A DNA stretch of 64,000 bases, taken from Prolixibacteraceae bacterium. Its GTDB lineage: Bacteria > Bacteroidota > Bacteroidia > Bacteroidales > Prolixibacteraceae. The notes under the pieces are model-generated. The model was not told where the DNA came from. It did not search any database and saw only the letters and a program-made list of their open reading frames with translations. Positions 44,586 to 54,841 of the stretch are shown here, one piece after another; the first letter of the stretch is position 1, and each line of letters opens with the position of its first letter. The position numbers were made by a program, and so were the translations under genes. Location: contig CP081303.1 of assembly GCA_019720755.1 (NCBI GenBank), positions 310,001-374,000 of the forward strand, given 5' to 3'.

Positions 44586-45806
44586 TTATCGATTGAATTT
44601 ATCGACAATTACCGCACATGCTGCATCACCAGTAATATTTACAGAGGTTCTAACCATATCAAAGACTCTATCCAATGCATAAAGTAGAGGAAGTCCTTCT
44701 AATGGAATATTGGCCGCTGCTAATACAGCAACCACTAGAAGTGTTGGTCCAGGAACACCTGCTTGTCCTATTGATCCAACTGTTGCAGTAAGAATAATCG
44801 CTACATATTGGGATGTATCTAATGTATGTCCGAACATTTGTGCAAAAAACACTGCAACCAGAGCATAGTAGAGGGCATTCCCTGTCATATTAATGGTTGC
44901 ACCTAATGGGAGCACAAAACTAGATGTCTGTTTAGAGACTCCAAGTTCTTCTTCACAAACCTCCATATTAACTGGAAGCGTTGCCATAGACGATGCTGTA
45001 GAGAATGCTACAATCTGGGGCTTAGTCATTTTTGTAAAGAACTGTTTGATAGAGATCTTAGAGAATAGCTTTAGTGTCAATGGATATAAGATAAAAAGCA
45101 ATAGGAGTACCCCAACTAGATTCACCATCACTAGTTTTAATACCATTTCCAACATATCAAATCCAAATGTACCCGTTGCGTTTGCCATCAATCCAAACAC
45201 ACCAATTGGAGCAGTATACATTACAATTTTGATCATCCATATTAATGCTTCTGTAATGTAATTTAGTCCGTTCACTACTGGGTCTTTTTTCTGAGATGGA
45301 AGTGTTGAAATTGCAATTCCCAAAAATAGACCAAAAAATATTATTTGAAGAATATTTCCACGAACCAAAGACTCGATAGGATTTTGAGGAATCATTCCTA
45401 ATAGTACATCCCAAAAACCTGGTGTTTGTGCTGCAGCAGTATAGTCTTTCGCAGGGAACATTGATTTCACAAGATCTGTATCCAAACCAACCCCCGGTTT
45501 AAATACTTCACCAAGAATCAGTCCTAGTGTTACAGATACAGCGGTGGTAAGCAAAAAATAAAAAATGGTTGATAACCCAACTTTTCCCGCTTTTTTAGTT
45601 GCTCCTAAAGACGATGCACCCGAAATAATGGAAACTGTTACTAGTGGGACAACCAACATTTTTATTAATTGAATAAAAACAGTTCCTAATGGAGCAAATA
45701 CACTTGCACTTTTGCCTATAGCTGCTCCCACACCAATACCCACAACCATTGCAAGAAGGATTTGGAATCCCAAATTGGTTATGATTTTCTTGACTTTTAA
45801 ATTCAT
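44586..45806 (-). CDS. Dicarboxylate/amino acid:cation symporter (DAACS family)
   Basis: A 406-residue inner-membrane symporter of the GltP/DctA family. Family motifs are AFSTASSMATLPVNMEV (the serine-rich reentrant loop) and NMTGNALYYALVAVFFAQ, followed by ILTATVGSIGQAGVPGP and VFDMVRTSVNITGDAACAVI. Eight helices and two hairpins are expected. Substrate is probably glutamate, aspartate or C4-dicarboxylates with sodium or protons. Its start lies 30 bp from an exact 76-bp tandem duplication in the region shared with the divergent TonB-dependent receptor gene. Confidence 0.93.
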   Translation of the reverse strand: MNLKVKKIITNLGFQILLAMVVGIGVGAAIGKSASVFAPLGTVFIQLIKMLVVPLVTVSIISGASSLGATKKAGKVGLSTIFYFLLTTAVSVTLGLILGEVFKPGVGLDTDLVKSMFPAKDYTAAAQTPGFWDVLLGMIPQNPIESLVRGNILQIIFFGLFLGIAISTLPSQKKDPVVNGLNYITEALIWMIKIVMYTAPIGVFGLMANATGTFGFDMLEMVLKLVMVNLVGVLLLLFILYPLTLKLFSKISIKQFFTKMTKPQIVAFSTASSMATLPVNMEVCEEELGVSKQTSSFVLPLGATINMTGNALYYALVAVFFAQMFGHTLDTSQYVAIILTATVGSIGQAGVPGPTLLVVAVLAAANIPLEGLPLLYALDRVFDMVRTSVNITGDAACAVIVDKFNR

Positions 45807-45836
45807 AGATAAAATTTTATACGTTCGGGTTATTTT

Positions 45837-45991
45837 CTTTTTATTCCCTTCAATTGTTTACTTGGTAGTAACATTAATCATTTTCTATTAATATTCAAAT
45901 AACATTTATTTACTTTTTATTCCCTTCAATTGTTTACTTGGTAGTAACATTAATCATTTTCTATTAATATTCAAATAACATTTATTTACTT
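45837..45991. repeat. Exact 76-bp tandem duplication
   Basis: Bases 45837-45912 are repeated without change at 45913-45988, and the match runs a few bases further (to 45991). The block lies in the divergent region between the symporter (start at 45806) and the TonB-dependent receptor (start at 46156). Confidence 0.95.
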
Positions 45992-46079
45992 CTGTTATCT
46001 AACAGTTAATAGTCATATTTATGTATTCTTTTATTTGTGTTGCAACTATTTGTAATGTAGTGTTTTATGTTTATGGAAA

Positions 46080-46087
46080 TATCTTTG
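46080..46087 (+). promoter_or_regulatory. Candidate -7 box of the TonB-receptor gene
   Basis: TATCTTTG matches TAnnTTTG, about 69 bp before the ATG. The nearest TTTG upstream (46049-46052) is 27 nt away, longer than usual, so this is only suggestive. Confidence 0.3.
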
Positions 46088-46155
46088 TAATATTTCTTTA
46101 TTTTTTCTGTAATACTAGTCCTCTATTCTTGTAATGAAAACAGAAAACAAGAGTA

Positions 46156-48882
46156 ATGAAAAGAAAATTAATGATGATTGCATTCTTGGTGTTGATGCAG
46201 ATATCTCAATCTATTGCAGATACTAAGAAAGGAATTGTAAAAGGAGTAGTGTATGAGATAGTAAACCAACAAAAGGTTGGTTTGGCTTTTGTAAATATTT
46301 ATATAGAAGGAACATCGATAGGAGCAGTTTCTGATGTGAATGGTAATTTTAACTTACCTCTTGCTCCTGGAACCTATGATTTAGTGTTTAGCTCTATAGG
46401 TTATAAGGTGGTAAGACAACCGATAGACGTGGATAATAATGGCGTGGTTGTCATTGATAAGACCCTAGAAGTTAATGGGGATGAATTGGCAGAAGTAAAA
46501 GTTGTCGCAAGAGTCGATAGAGAATCAGAACAGATGTTACTAGTCGATCAGAAAAAATCTTCTGTTGCTCAGCAGAGTGTGGGTTCTAAAGAGTTGGCTA
46601 GAAAAGCCGTTTCTAATGTAATGGATGGGGTTTCTAAGGTTACTGGAGTATCCAAAGTATCTGCAGGAAATATTACCGTTAGAGGTCTTGGCGATCGATA
46701 CAATGCGACCACCTTAAATGGTCTACCTATTGCATCCCCTAATCCTGATACCAAAATGGTTCCTTTGGATCTATTTCCAACTAGCATTGTGAAGAATATT
46801 GGAGTACAAAAGGTGTTTCAATCTAGTGAGTATGCTGATTTTTCTGGTGGAAACATTGATATTAATACGAAAGATTTCATTGCGAAGCCATTTCTTAATT
46901 TGTCATTATCAGTTGGTGGAAATACCAATGTAACTATGAGTAATATTTACTTAGGGGATACAGGTGGAGGTCGTTGGAGTGGTTTTGGCATGAAAAACAG
47001 AGAATTACCATCAGAAGTGAAAGCCAATAGTAGTAGGTATCCTACTTATAACTATGACCCATTCAACACTAGTTTTGATGTTGATTCCTATAAGGCAATG
47101 CCATCACTCTCATTGGGGATCTCGGGAGGAAAAACATGGGAATTTAGAAATGAGAAGAAACTAGGAGTTCTATTTTCTTTAAAATATGGAAACGATTTCT
47201 CTGCACAATCAGGAAGATCCGTAAATCTTGACAATTCGGGGAATCCATATAGTGATTTTAATTACGATCAATATATTTATCGAACGAATTTATCGGGTCT
47301 GGGGAGTATTAATTACGCGTTTAATAACAACAACAAGATTTTCTATAACGTGTTAATGATTCATCGTACTCAAGATCAGCTTAGACAGGATGTAGGATAC
47401 GATTCTGAAAATAACGATGTCCTATCAAACACCTCTCTTTTTCGCGTACATCAGTTATTAAACCAACAACTGATGGGAAATCATCAGTTGAGCGATCAAT
47501 TTTCTATTGATTGGAAGAGCAGTTACTCTATTGCTAAAAGTAGTGAGCCTGATAGAAAAAACAATGTATATCAAGTTCAAGAAGATGGTACATATACCCT
47601 TTTCTCATTAAACCAGCAAGAGACAATGCGCTACTTTGGGGATATGGATGAACATGATATTAGTGGTTCTGTTGAAATGAGCTATCAGCTAAAAAATGAC
47701 GAAGACGAGAAGAGTGGGGAGTTGAAGTTTGGGGTTGATGCAGTGAATAAATCTAGAGATTTCACCTCTTACAAATACTATTATAACCTAAAAGAAGTAG
47801 ATGAAGTGCCTGTTGATCCTTATCAATCCAGTTCCATTATCAATGATGAAGCTTTTGCAAATGGGGATATATACTTACAAAATGGAACATTGCCAAGAGA
47901 TGCATACGATGCAGGTATGTTTGTAGGAGCAAGTTATTTGAACTTTATGTATCAACTTACGGAAGACTTTCTCTTTGATATTGGAGTACGCGCCGAGTCG
48001 AGTAGACAATATGTGAATTATTTTACCGACGCAGGAATTCCAGAGAAGAGTGAGATCAAAGGGGTTGATCTTTTCCCTTCATTAAATCTTAAATACTCTC
48101 CTAAAGAGAATATAAATTGGAGACTTGGGTTAAGTCGAACTGTTACAAGACCTGATTTTATCGAAATGGCTCCTTTTCAATATCGTGAATCTTATGGCGG
48201 AACTACAGTTCGTGGAAACGAAAATATCCAAAATGGTTACAACTACAATCTAGATATGAAATGGGAATATTTCCCAAATAGAGGAGAATTGATCTCATGG
48301 ACCGTTTATGGAAAATACCTGAACACTCCGATTGAAAGAACACAGTTTTACTCTGCTGGGGTGGGAGAGACCTTTCAAAATGCAGACAAAGCGATTGCTG
48401 CTGGTGCCGAATTTGAGATTAAAAAGAAGGTAAGTGATTTTACAATAGGGGTGAATGCATCCTATATATATACCCAAGTATATCTACCAGAAGGTGGTAC
48501 ATACACTCAGGATAATAGGGCACTACAGGGAGCGTCTCCTTATCTTATTAATGCCGATTTATCTTACCCAATTCACTTTAACGAAAAAAATGTATTGCGT
48601 CTAAATGCAATCTACAGTGTACAAGGAAAGAGGATACACTCTGTCGGAGTTAATGGCGCAGGAGATATCTATCAGATGCCTGTCAATACTTTAGATTTTC
48701 TAGCTCAATTGAAATTAAGTAAACAATTCTCAATGGAGTTCATGGCAAAGAATATTTTAAATCCAAATATCGAATACCAACAAGATCTCCTAAATAGCGA
48801 GAATAAAAAAGTAGGGTACGAAACAACCAATAGTTACCCTTTAGGGATAAACTTCTCTTTAGGATTGAAATTTAAATTTTAG
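46156..48882 (+). CDS. TonB-dependent outer-membrane receptor
   Basis: A 908-residue receptor with signal peptide (about 1-21), a carboxypeptidase-regulatory-like domain (about 25-115, with NIYIEGTSIGAVSDVNGNF), a plug (about 130-260, KVSAGNITVRGLGDRYNATT) and a long barrel ending in the aromatic GINFSLGLKFKF. The following gene encodes a beta-helix lipoprotein rather than a SusD protein, so this is not a classic SusCD glycan system. A PhoB/PhoR-like pair lies beyond, so phosphate or another signal-controlled substrate is possible but unproven. Confidence 0.9.
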   Translation: MKRKLMMIAFLVLMQISQSIADTKKGIVKGVVYEIVNQQKVGLAFVNIYIEGTSIGAVSDVNGNFNLPLAPGTYDLVFSSIGYKVVRQPIDVDNNGVVVIDKTLEVNGDELAEVKVVARVDRESEQMLLVDQKKSSVAQQSVGSKELARKAVSNVMDGVSKVTGVSKVSAGNITVRGLGDRYNATTLNGLPIASPNPDTKMVPLDLFPTSIVKNIGVQKVFQSSEYADFSGGNIDINTKDFIAKPFLNLSLSVGGNTNVTMSNIYLGDTGGGRWSGFGMKNRELPSEVKANSSRYPTYNYDPFNTSFDVDSYKAMPSLSLGISGGKTWEFRNEKKLGVLFSLKYGNDFSAQSGRSVNLDNSGNPYSDFNYDQYIYRTNLSGLGSINYAFNNNNKIFYNVLMIHRTQDQLRQDVGYDSENNDVLSNTSLFRVHQLLNQQLMGNHQLSDQFSIDWKSSYSIAKSSEPDRKNNVYQVQEDGTYTLFSLNQQETMRYFGDMDEHDISGSVEMSYQLKNDEDEKSGELKFGVDAVNKSRDFTSYKYYYNLKEVDEVPVDPYQSSSIINDEAFANGDIYLQNGTLPRDAYDAGMFVGASYLNFMYQLTEDFLFDIGVRAESSRQYVNYFTDAGIPEKSEIKGVDLFPSLNLKYSPKENINWRLGLSRTVTRPDFIEMAPFQYRESYGGTTVRGNENIQNGYNYNLDMKWEYFPNRGELISWTVYGKYLNTPIERTQFYSAGVGETFQNADKAIAAGAEFEIKKKVSDFTIGVNASYIYTQVYLPEGGTYTQDNRALQGASPYLINADLSYPIHFNEKNVLRLNAIYSVQGKRIHSVGVNGAGDIYQMPVNTLDFLAQLKLSKQFSMEFMAKNILNPNIEYQQDLLNSENKKVGYETTNSYPLGINFSLGLKFKF

Positions 48883-48921
48883 TTACATAATAGCATTTTA
48901 CCATTAATCTAATTACAAAAG

Positions 48922-50112
48922 ATGAAAACAGTTAAGAACTTATTAATCATTGCACTATCTGTGCTTATGTTTGGAGCTTGTACTTCAAATTCTGATTCTG
49001 TTGTTCCACAAGAAAAAGTGGGACTAATTGGAAATATTCTATATGGTGGAGATATTAATGAAGACATAATTTTAAAAGAAGGACAAACCTATACGCTTAC
49101 CAAAGGGGTACACTTGAAGAGTGGACATACATTTACAATAGAGGCGGGAGTGACTTTGGTTGCAAATGCAGATGTCTTGTCTTATATCTTAATAGAAAAG
49201 GGTGCTTCTATTCATGCTGTTGGAACGAAATCAGCCCCTATTGTAATGACTAGTAGTCGTGAGATTCCTGGTGCATGGGGTGGACTGATGATCTGTGGAA
49301 ATGCAACCATCAATGTAGATGGAGGTTCTGGAATATCTGAAGTTGGAAATGCTCCTTATGGAGGGAACAATGATAATGACAACTCTGGAGTTCTAAAATA
49401 TATACGATTGGAGTATACAGGGTATGCTTTTGATGAAGAACATGAATCTAATGGTGTTGCTTTTTATGGGGTAGGTTCTGGAACACAGGTAGACTATATT
49501 CAAGTATATAAGGGCTCTGACGATGGGTTTGAGTTCTTTGGAGGTACTGTAAGTGCAAACTATCTTGTTTCTACTGCTAGTCAAGATGATTCGTTTGATT
49601 GGACCGAAGGGTGGAGAGGCCAATGTAATTATTGGGTTGCGGTTCAGAATGGTGATTCTAAAGGAACCGGTTTTGAGTCCGATAACCTTTCAGGAAATAC
49701 AGATGCAACTCCAAGATCACAACCTGTAATTTCAAACATTACTTTGATTGGTAATGGTACTTCTCAAGCAATGAACCTAAGAAGAGGAACCGGCGCGATA
49801 TTATCGAATCTATTGATGACCAACTTTACCTCAGGGGTAGGAGTAGAGCAGAGTTCTACAGGGAAGTTGATTGGAACAGAATTAACTATATCTAATTCGA
49901 TACTAACCAATGCTATTACAGATGCAAACAAGCAGTATTTTACTTATGTAAAAACGACTGAAAGTACTGAGAGAACAGCAGTAGAAGGTTCTAATTTTGG
50001 TACAGGAGTCGGTGTTGGGGAGATCGCTCTAACCAACACTTATGTAGGAACAATTAATGGTGCAGGTGCAGTTGCCACAGACAACGACTGGACCGAGGGA
50101 TGGACAAAATAA
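48922..50112 (+). CDS. Right-handed beta-helix lipoprotein, receptor partner
   Basis: A 396-residue lipoprotein with a lipobox ending FGAC (Cys20) and a repetitive beta-helix body: HTFTIEAGVTLVANADVLSY, APIVMTSSREIPGAWGG, VLKYIRLEYTGYAF, and VDYIQVYKGSDDGFEFFGG. I recall this lipoprotein type as commonly encoded after a TonB-dependent receptor in Bacteroidota, but its ligand is not known to me. DWTEGW occurs twice (middle and C-terminus). It starts 39 bp after the receptor gene, so they should be cotranscribed and work together at the cell surface. Confidence 0.8.
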   Translation: MKTVKNLLIIALSVLMFGACTSNSDSVVPQEKVGLIGNILYGGDINEDIILKEGQTYTLTKGVHLKSGHTFTIEAGVTLVANADVLSYILIEKGASIHAVGTKSAPIVMTSSREIPGAWGGLMICGNATINVDGGSGISEVGNAPYGGNNDNDNSGVLKYIRLEYTGYAFDEEHESNGVAFYGVGSGTQVDYIQVYKGSDDGFEFFGGTVSANYLVSTASQDDSFDWTEGWRGQCNYWVAVQNGDSKGTGFESDNLSGNTDATPRSQPVISNITLIGNGTSQAMNLRRGTGAILSNLLMTNFTSGVGVEQSSTGKLIGTELTISNSILTNAITDANKQYFTYVKTTESTERTAVEGSNFGTGVGVGEIALTNTYVGTINGAGAVATDNDWTEGWTK

Positions 50113-50163
50113 ACAAAACATTCTCGATATTATTTCTCAACTTTTTGTGAGATGTTTTCGTTG

Positions 50164-50194
50164 GGCAACTTTCTAATTGAAGGTTGCCTTTTCT
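50164..50194 (+). terminator. Intrinsic terminator of the receptor-lipoprotein operon
   Basis: A 10-bp stem with one G-T pair (50164-50173 with 50179-50188, 5-nt loop), followed by TTTTCT. Confidence 0.65.
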
Positions 50195-50295
50195 AATTAT
50201 TTAAGATTTCCGATTCATTCAGTTAACCAATAGTTGATATATACTCAAGAACTTTATTTTATCTTTATTGTGATAATAAGAAAGTATATAAAAAT

Positions 50296-50982
50296 ATGAA
50301 TAAGGAAAGAATACTTGTAGTAGATGATGAAGAGGATATTTGCGAAATCATCAAATTCAATCTCGAAAACGAAGGGTATGATGTAAGTGTTGCTTATTCT
50401 GCGGAAGAGGCGTTAAAACTAGATCTAAACTCATACAACCTATTGCTCTTAGATGTAATGATGGGGGAAATATCTGGATTTAAGCTAGCAAATACTTTGA
50501 AAAATAGCAGTCGTTTTAATAATATCCCTTTAATTTTTATTACTGCGAAAGGAGCTGAAAATGACACATTAACAGGTTTTAGCCTTGGTGCTGATGACTA
50601 TATACAAAAACCTTTTTCGATCAAAGAGGTGATTGCTCGTGTTAAAGCAGTATTAACTAGGTCTCATGTCGCATTGGAAAGCAATGAAGAGGTGTGGACT
50701 TTTCAAGGGTTACAAATCGATGTCGATGGTAAGATCGTTATTGTGGACGGAAACAAAGTATCCCTCTCGAAGAAGGAGTTTGAAATCTTAGCTCTTTTAA
50801 CCCACAAAGCTGGAAAAGTTTACTCTAGAGAAGACATTATCATGAGAGTTTGGAATGATGAAGACAATGTCTTGGACCGTACTGTTGATGTTAATGTTAC
50901 TCGTCTACGAAAAAAGATAGGAACTTATGGCAAACGTATTGTTACACGTCAAGGTTATGGATATTGTTTTGATAATGAGTAA
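50296..50982 (+). CDS. OmpR/PhoB-family response regulator
   Basis: A 228-residue regulator with a receiver domain (acidic pair Asp10/Asp11, phosphoacceptor Asp53 in LLDVMMGE, Thr83, Lys105) and a C-terminal winged helix (KVSLSKKEFEILALLTHKAG, DRTVDVNVTRLRKKIG and TRQGYGYCF). All key residues are intact, so it should accept phosphate from the following kinase. The class (PhoB-like) fits a phosphate-type signal but does not prove it. It precedes the kinase gene by 50 bp. Confidence 0.93.
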   Translation: MNKERILVVDDEEDICEIIKFNLENEGYDVSVAYSAEEALKLDLNSYNLLLLDVMMGEISGFKLANTLKNSSRFNNIPLIFITAKGAENDTLTGFSLGADDYIQKPFSIKEVIARVKAVLTRSHVALESNEEVWTFQGLQIDVDGKIVIVDGNKVSLSKKEFEILALLTHKAGKVYSREDIIMRVWNDEDNVLDRTVDVNVTRLRKKIGTYGKRIVTRQGYGYCFDNE

Positions 50983-51032
50983 TTTTACCAGAGTGTAATA
51001 TGATCACTAAAATATTTTATAGAACTCTATAG

Positions 51033-52784
51033 ATGAAACATAGCTATCGCAAACAACTTTTTTACAATTTCTTTATTCTTTTCTTCTTATTCGTATTAAC
51101 AGTTATTGTTTTTCAATACCAAAGAGAAGTAAAGTCGAAGAGGGAGTCTCTTGAGAATACTCTAGATAATTATGCCTCTATTGTGGATAATGTGATCCAG
51201 AAAAGATGGGCAGGTTCGAATAAAAATATCGATCCCTTAAAGCAGTTTCTTGAGTTTGTACCCGATTCGGAATTAAGGGTCACTGTAATCGATAAAAAGG
51301 GGGATGTCTGTTTTGATAACCGTTACACCTCATTCTTTGAAATGGATAACCATAAAGATCGTCCCGAAGTAATTGCTTCGTTAAAGAATGGAAAAGGGTC
51401 CTCGATACGTTATTCGAATTCTCTAAATAAAGAGTTCTTTTACTATGCAAGGGCCTTTCCTGATTATATTGTTCGTGCTGCCCTTCCATATGACACTACG
51501 ACCATCGATATCTTAAAAGTGGATAACCTCTTCTTTTACTCTATGTTATCGCTTTTCTTAATAGTTCTTTTTATTCTATATTTCATCACTGGACAGATGG
51601 GTGCTTCCATTTCTCGACTACGTAACTTTGCTGTAGTTGCTTCTTCTAATAAATCGATTGATGGTTTAGATCTTCATTTCCCGTCCAGTGAACTTGGGGA
51701 TATTTCAAAGAAGATTGTACAGATGTATGGGGTCATTCAGCGTAACAATGAAAAGTTAGAGACTGAAAAAAAGAAGTTATACGACCACCTACATGTCCTC
51801 CAATCTGGATTGGCTGTTTTCTCCTTCGACAAGAAAGAGATTCTCTCTAACTCTCATTTTATGTTGTTTGCAGGAATGTTATCTACTAGATCTATAAGGA
51901 AAAGTGAGGATATCTTTAAGATTGATGAGGTTAAGCCTATTATTGATTTTATTGACGAAAAACAGAACAGAACTGAAATTTCAGATTTCTCTAGAGAGAA
52001 ACTTCAGATAGCTAAATTTGGTAAGATATTTAATCTTCAGGCAATTGTATTTGAGGACAATAGTTTCGAGATTACCATTCAAGATGTCTCAGAACAAGAA
52101 CAATCTCGTAAACTGAAGAGAGAGATTACTGGTAATTTAGCTCATGAGTTAAAAACTCCTGTGACTACAATTCAAGGTTATCTTGAAACGATTCTAGAGA
52201 ATCGAGATATGGATTCTAGTCAAATGTTTTCCTTCTTAGATAGAGCCTTCAAGCAGACACAACGTCTTGGTGAGCTTATATCCGATATCTCTCTCTTGTC
52301 TAAGATAGAAGAGGCTGATCACCTATATCAAAAAGAGGCGCTTCTTCCATATCAAATTATTCATCGTGTAATGAATGATTTAGATTACAATATCAGAGAG
52401 AAAGATATCGAGGTGGAGATCTCTGTTAATCATGACTCTACCCTTATTGGAAATCAAGGCTTGGTGTATGCAATCTTCCGTAATTTAATTGAAAATGCGA
52501 TCAAATATGGTGGCAAAAAGATCACTGTACAGCAGATTAAGGAAGATCAAGATATGTTGATGTATCGTCTCTATGATAATGGGAAAGGGGTAGAAGAGAG
52601 TCATCTTACTAGACTTTTTGAGCGTTTCTATAGAGTGGACGAAGGTCGTAATCGTAGAATTGGCGGTACTGGGCTTGGATTAGCTATTGTGAAAAATGCG
52701 GTGATAATGCATCATGGTAGTATTAATGTAAAGAATAGGAAAGAGGGAGGTTTAGAATTTATATTCTCCTTTAAAAGATCTTAG
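51033..52784 (+). CDS. PhoR-like membrane sensor histidine kinase
   Basis: A 583-residue kinase: transmembrane helix 1 (about 9-27), a periplasmic sensor of about 135 residues, helix 2 (about 167-187), a HAMP-like linker, a PAS-like domain (about 255-355), the dimerisation domain with His371 in NLAHELKTPVTTIQG, and a C-terminal ATPase domain (NLIENAIKYGG, GTGLGLAIVKN). Order and length match PhoR-type kinases. The preceding response regulator is its partner. The signal sensed in the periplasm is unknown. Confidence 0.93.
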   Translation: MKHSYRKQLFYNFFILFFLFVLTVIVFQYQREVKSKRESLENTLDNYASIVDNVIQKRWAGSNKNIDPLKQFLEFVPDSELRVTVIDKKGDVCFDNRYTSFFEMDNHKDRPEVIASLKNGKGSSIRYSNSLNKEFFYYARAFPDYIVRAALPYDTTTIDILKVDNLFFYSMLSLFLIVLFILYFITGQMGASISRLRNFAVVASSNKSIDGLDLHFPSSELGDISKKIVQMYGVIQRNNEKLETEKKKLYDHLHVLQSGLAVFSFDKKEILSNSHFMLFAGMLSTRSIRKSEDIFKIDEVKPIIDFIDEKQNRTEISDFSREKLQIAKFGKIFNLQAIVFEDNSFEITIQDVSEQEQSRKLKREITGNLAHELKTPVTTIQGYLETILENRDMDSSQMFSFLDRAFKQTQRLGELISDISLLSKIEEADHLYQKEALLPYQIIHRVMNDLDYNIREKDIEVEISVNHDSTLIGNQGLVYAIFRNLIENAIKYGGKKITVQQIKEDQDMLMYRLYDNGKGVEESHLTRLFERFYRVDEGRNRRIGGTGLGLAIVKNAVIMHHGSINVKNRKEGGLEFIFSFKRS

Positions 52785-52909
52785 TACAAGGTAGATTCGA
52801 AGCTCTATGTTTACACTAAACTCTACTCAATAACCCAATTCCTTAATCTATTTTTTGGTATAACAGAAAGCGAGTGAGACAAGTTTTATCAAGCTGTTTT
52901 TTGAACATA

Positions 52910-52953
52910 AAAAAAGGTTGACTCTATCATCAGATATAGAATCAACCTTTTTT
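52910..52953. terminator. Bidirectional intrinsic terminator
   Basis: A 12-bp stem (52910-52921 with 52942-52953), extended by five more pairs after a single mismatch, with A-run and T-run ends. It separates the kinase gene from the convergent rho gene. Confidence 0.83.
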
Positions 52954-52975
52954 ATTATATGATTTACAACCTTTC

Positions 52976-54745
52976 TTAGTCGTTCATAGACATTAAGAAC
53001 TCATCGTTGTTCTTTGTTTTGGTCATACGATCTTTCGTAAACTGCATTGCCTCTACAGAGTTCATGTCTGTTAGATAGTTACGAAGAATCCATATTTTGT
53101 CCATTACTGCTTTTGGAAGAAGAAGGTCTTCACGGCGAGTACTTGATTGGGTAATATCCACAGCAGGGAATACACGACGATTGGCAAGTTTTCTATCCAA
53201 TTGAAGCTCCATATTACCTGTTCCTTTAAACTCTTCGAAGATAACCTCGTCCATTTTCGACCCCGTATCTGTAAGCGCCGTAGCCAAGATAGTTAATGAA
53301 CCACCATTCTCGATGTTACGAGCAGCTCCAAAGAATCGTTTTGGCTTATGTAGTGCATTCGCATCCACACCACCAGAAAGAACCTTTCCAGATGCTGGAG
53401 CTACGGTATTATAAGCACGAGCTAGACGAGTGATAGAATCAAGTAGAATCACTACGTCGTGACCACACTCTACCATTCTTTTGGCTTTTTCCAAAACCAT
53501 ATTTGCAACACGAACATGGCGATCTGCTGGTTCATCAAAAGTAGATGAAACGACTTCCGCTTTTACGTTTCGAGCCATATCTGTAACCTCTTCAGGACGC
53601 TCATCGATAAGAAGAACAATCATATAAACTTCAGGATGATTGTCTGCGATTGCATTTGCAATCTCCTTAAGAAGAACAGTCTTACCTGTCTTTGGTTGTG
53701 CTACGATAAGTCCTCTTTGTCCTTTACCAATAGGAGAGAAAAGGTCTACTACACGACATGCAATAGAGTTGTGTCCTTTGCCTGTTACACTAAATTTCTC
53801 ATCAGGGAAGAGTGGAGTAAGGTGGTCAAATTGAACACGGTCACGGATATAATCAGGAGTACGTCCGTTGATCTCTTTTACTTTGATCAGTGGGAAATAT
53901 TTCTCTCCCTCTTTAGGTGGACGAATGGTCCCTTTTACATTGTCACCAGTTCTAAGACCAAAAAGCTTAATTTGGCTTTGTGATACATAGATATCATCTG
54001 GCGAGTTTAGGTAGTTATAGTCCGAAGATCTAAGGAAACCATATCCATCTTGCATAATCTCAAGAACACCTGAGCTCTCTACAATTCCTTCAAACTCAAA
54101 ACCTTTGTCGTTATTTTGTTTGGTATATTTGTTTTGACGCTTATTGTCTTTATTATTATCTCTATTTTGGTTGCGATCTTTATTATTCTGTTGTTGAGGT
54201 TTTTTCTCAACTTGTTTTTTCTCTTGATCTGCATCTGTTTTTGGCGTTGAAACTTTTTCTGTCTCAACCTTAGGAGCTTCTGTCTTAGGATTTTCATCTT
54301 TCGACTGAGGTCTCTCCTCATTTTTATTTAGATGCGTGTTTGCTTTAGGAGCTTGCTTATTCTGCTTGCTCTTGTTTTTATCGTTTCTCGGTTTTTCTAC
54401 CGATTTATCTTGTTGTATTGTCTCTTGTTTTTCAGGAGTCACATCTGTCTCAACCTTAATATTTTTCTTCTTTTTAGGCTGAAGTTTCTCAGTACCTTCT
54501 TTTTTAGGTTCGATGTTCTCTTTTTTTACACCAACAGTCTTTTTAGGCTGAGGCTTAGGATTGTTCTTATTCTTGTTATCTTTTTGCTCTTTATTGCTTT
54601 CTACAGCAAGGACCGCTTGTTCGTCAAGAATCTTGTAGATTAAGTCTTGTTTTTTATACGAATCAACACGTTTAACACCTAATCCTTTTGCTATATCCTT
54701 AAGGTCTGGAAGTAGCTTTTTGCTTAATTCAATTATATCGTACAT
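52976..54745 (-). CDS. rho: Transcription termination factor Rho with long charged insert
   Basis: About 589 residues from the ATG at 54745 ([20 protein letters not shown]); an in-frame codon at 54838 would lie next to the promoter box at 54842-54849 and is unlikely to be used. Order: Rho-N domain (about 1-45), a strongly basic and acidic low-complexity insert (about 50-220), an RNA-binding cold-shock-like domain ([20 protein letters not shown]), and the RecA-like ATPase with Walker [13 protein letters not shown] and Walker [15 protein letters not shown]. Rho ends transcription of untranslated RNA. Such inserts are known in Bacteroidota. Confidence 0.95.
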   Translation of the reverse strand: MYDIIELSKKLLPDLKDIAKGLGVKRVDSYKKQDLIYKILDEQAVLAVESNKEQKDNKNKNNPKPQPKKTVGVKKENIEPKKEGTEKLQPKKKKNIKVETDVTPEKQETIQQDKSVEKPRNDKNKSKQNKQAPKANTHLNKNEERPQSKDENPKTEAPKVETEKVSTPKTDADQEKKQVEKKPQQQNNKDRNQNRDNNKDNKRQNKYTKQNNDKGFEFEGIVESSGVLEIMQDGYGFLRSSDYNYLNSPDDIYVSQSQIKLFGLRTGDNVKGTIRPPKEGEKYFPLIKVKEINGRTPDYIRDRVQFDHLTPLFPDEKFSVTGKGHNSIACRVVDLFSPIGKGQRGLIVAQPKTGKTVLLKEIANAIADNHPEVYMIVLLIDERPEEVTDMARNVKAEVVSSTFDEPADRHVRVANMVLEKAKRMVECGHDVVILLDSITRLARAYNTVAPASGKVLSGGVDANALHKPKRFFGAARNIENGGSLTILATALTDTGSKMDEVIFEEFKGTGNMELQLDRKLANRRVFPAVDITQSSTRREDLLLPKAVMDKIWILRNYLTDMNSVEAMQFTKDRMTKTKNNDEFLMSMND

Positions 54746-54841
54746 TGTATTGAAAATTACGAGATTTGTTTTGAGGGGTTTATTATATGAAAAATATAGA
54801 AGTACGTTGAGATGGAAGTGACATCTTCCTTTCAACATTCA

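Noticed and set aside
45837-45991. Insertion-sequence footprint
   Set aside because: There are no terminal inverted repeats or transposase remnants; a direct tandem duplication explains it fully.
46156-50112. SusC/SusD-type glycan uptake pair
   Set aside because: The second protein is a beta-helix lipoprotein without SusD helical repeats, so the label SusD would be wrong.
54746-54838. An N-terminal extension of Rho by 31 residues
   Set aside because: The extension lies at the predicted transcription start (box at 54842-54849) and does not resemble Rho; the ATG at 54745 begins a normal Rho-N domain.
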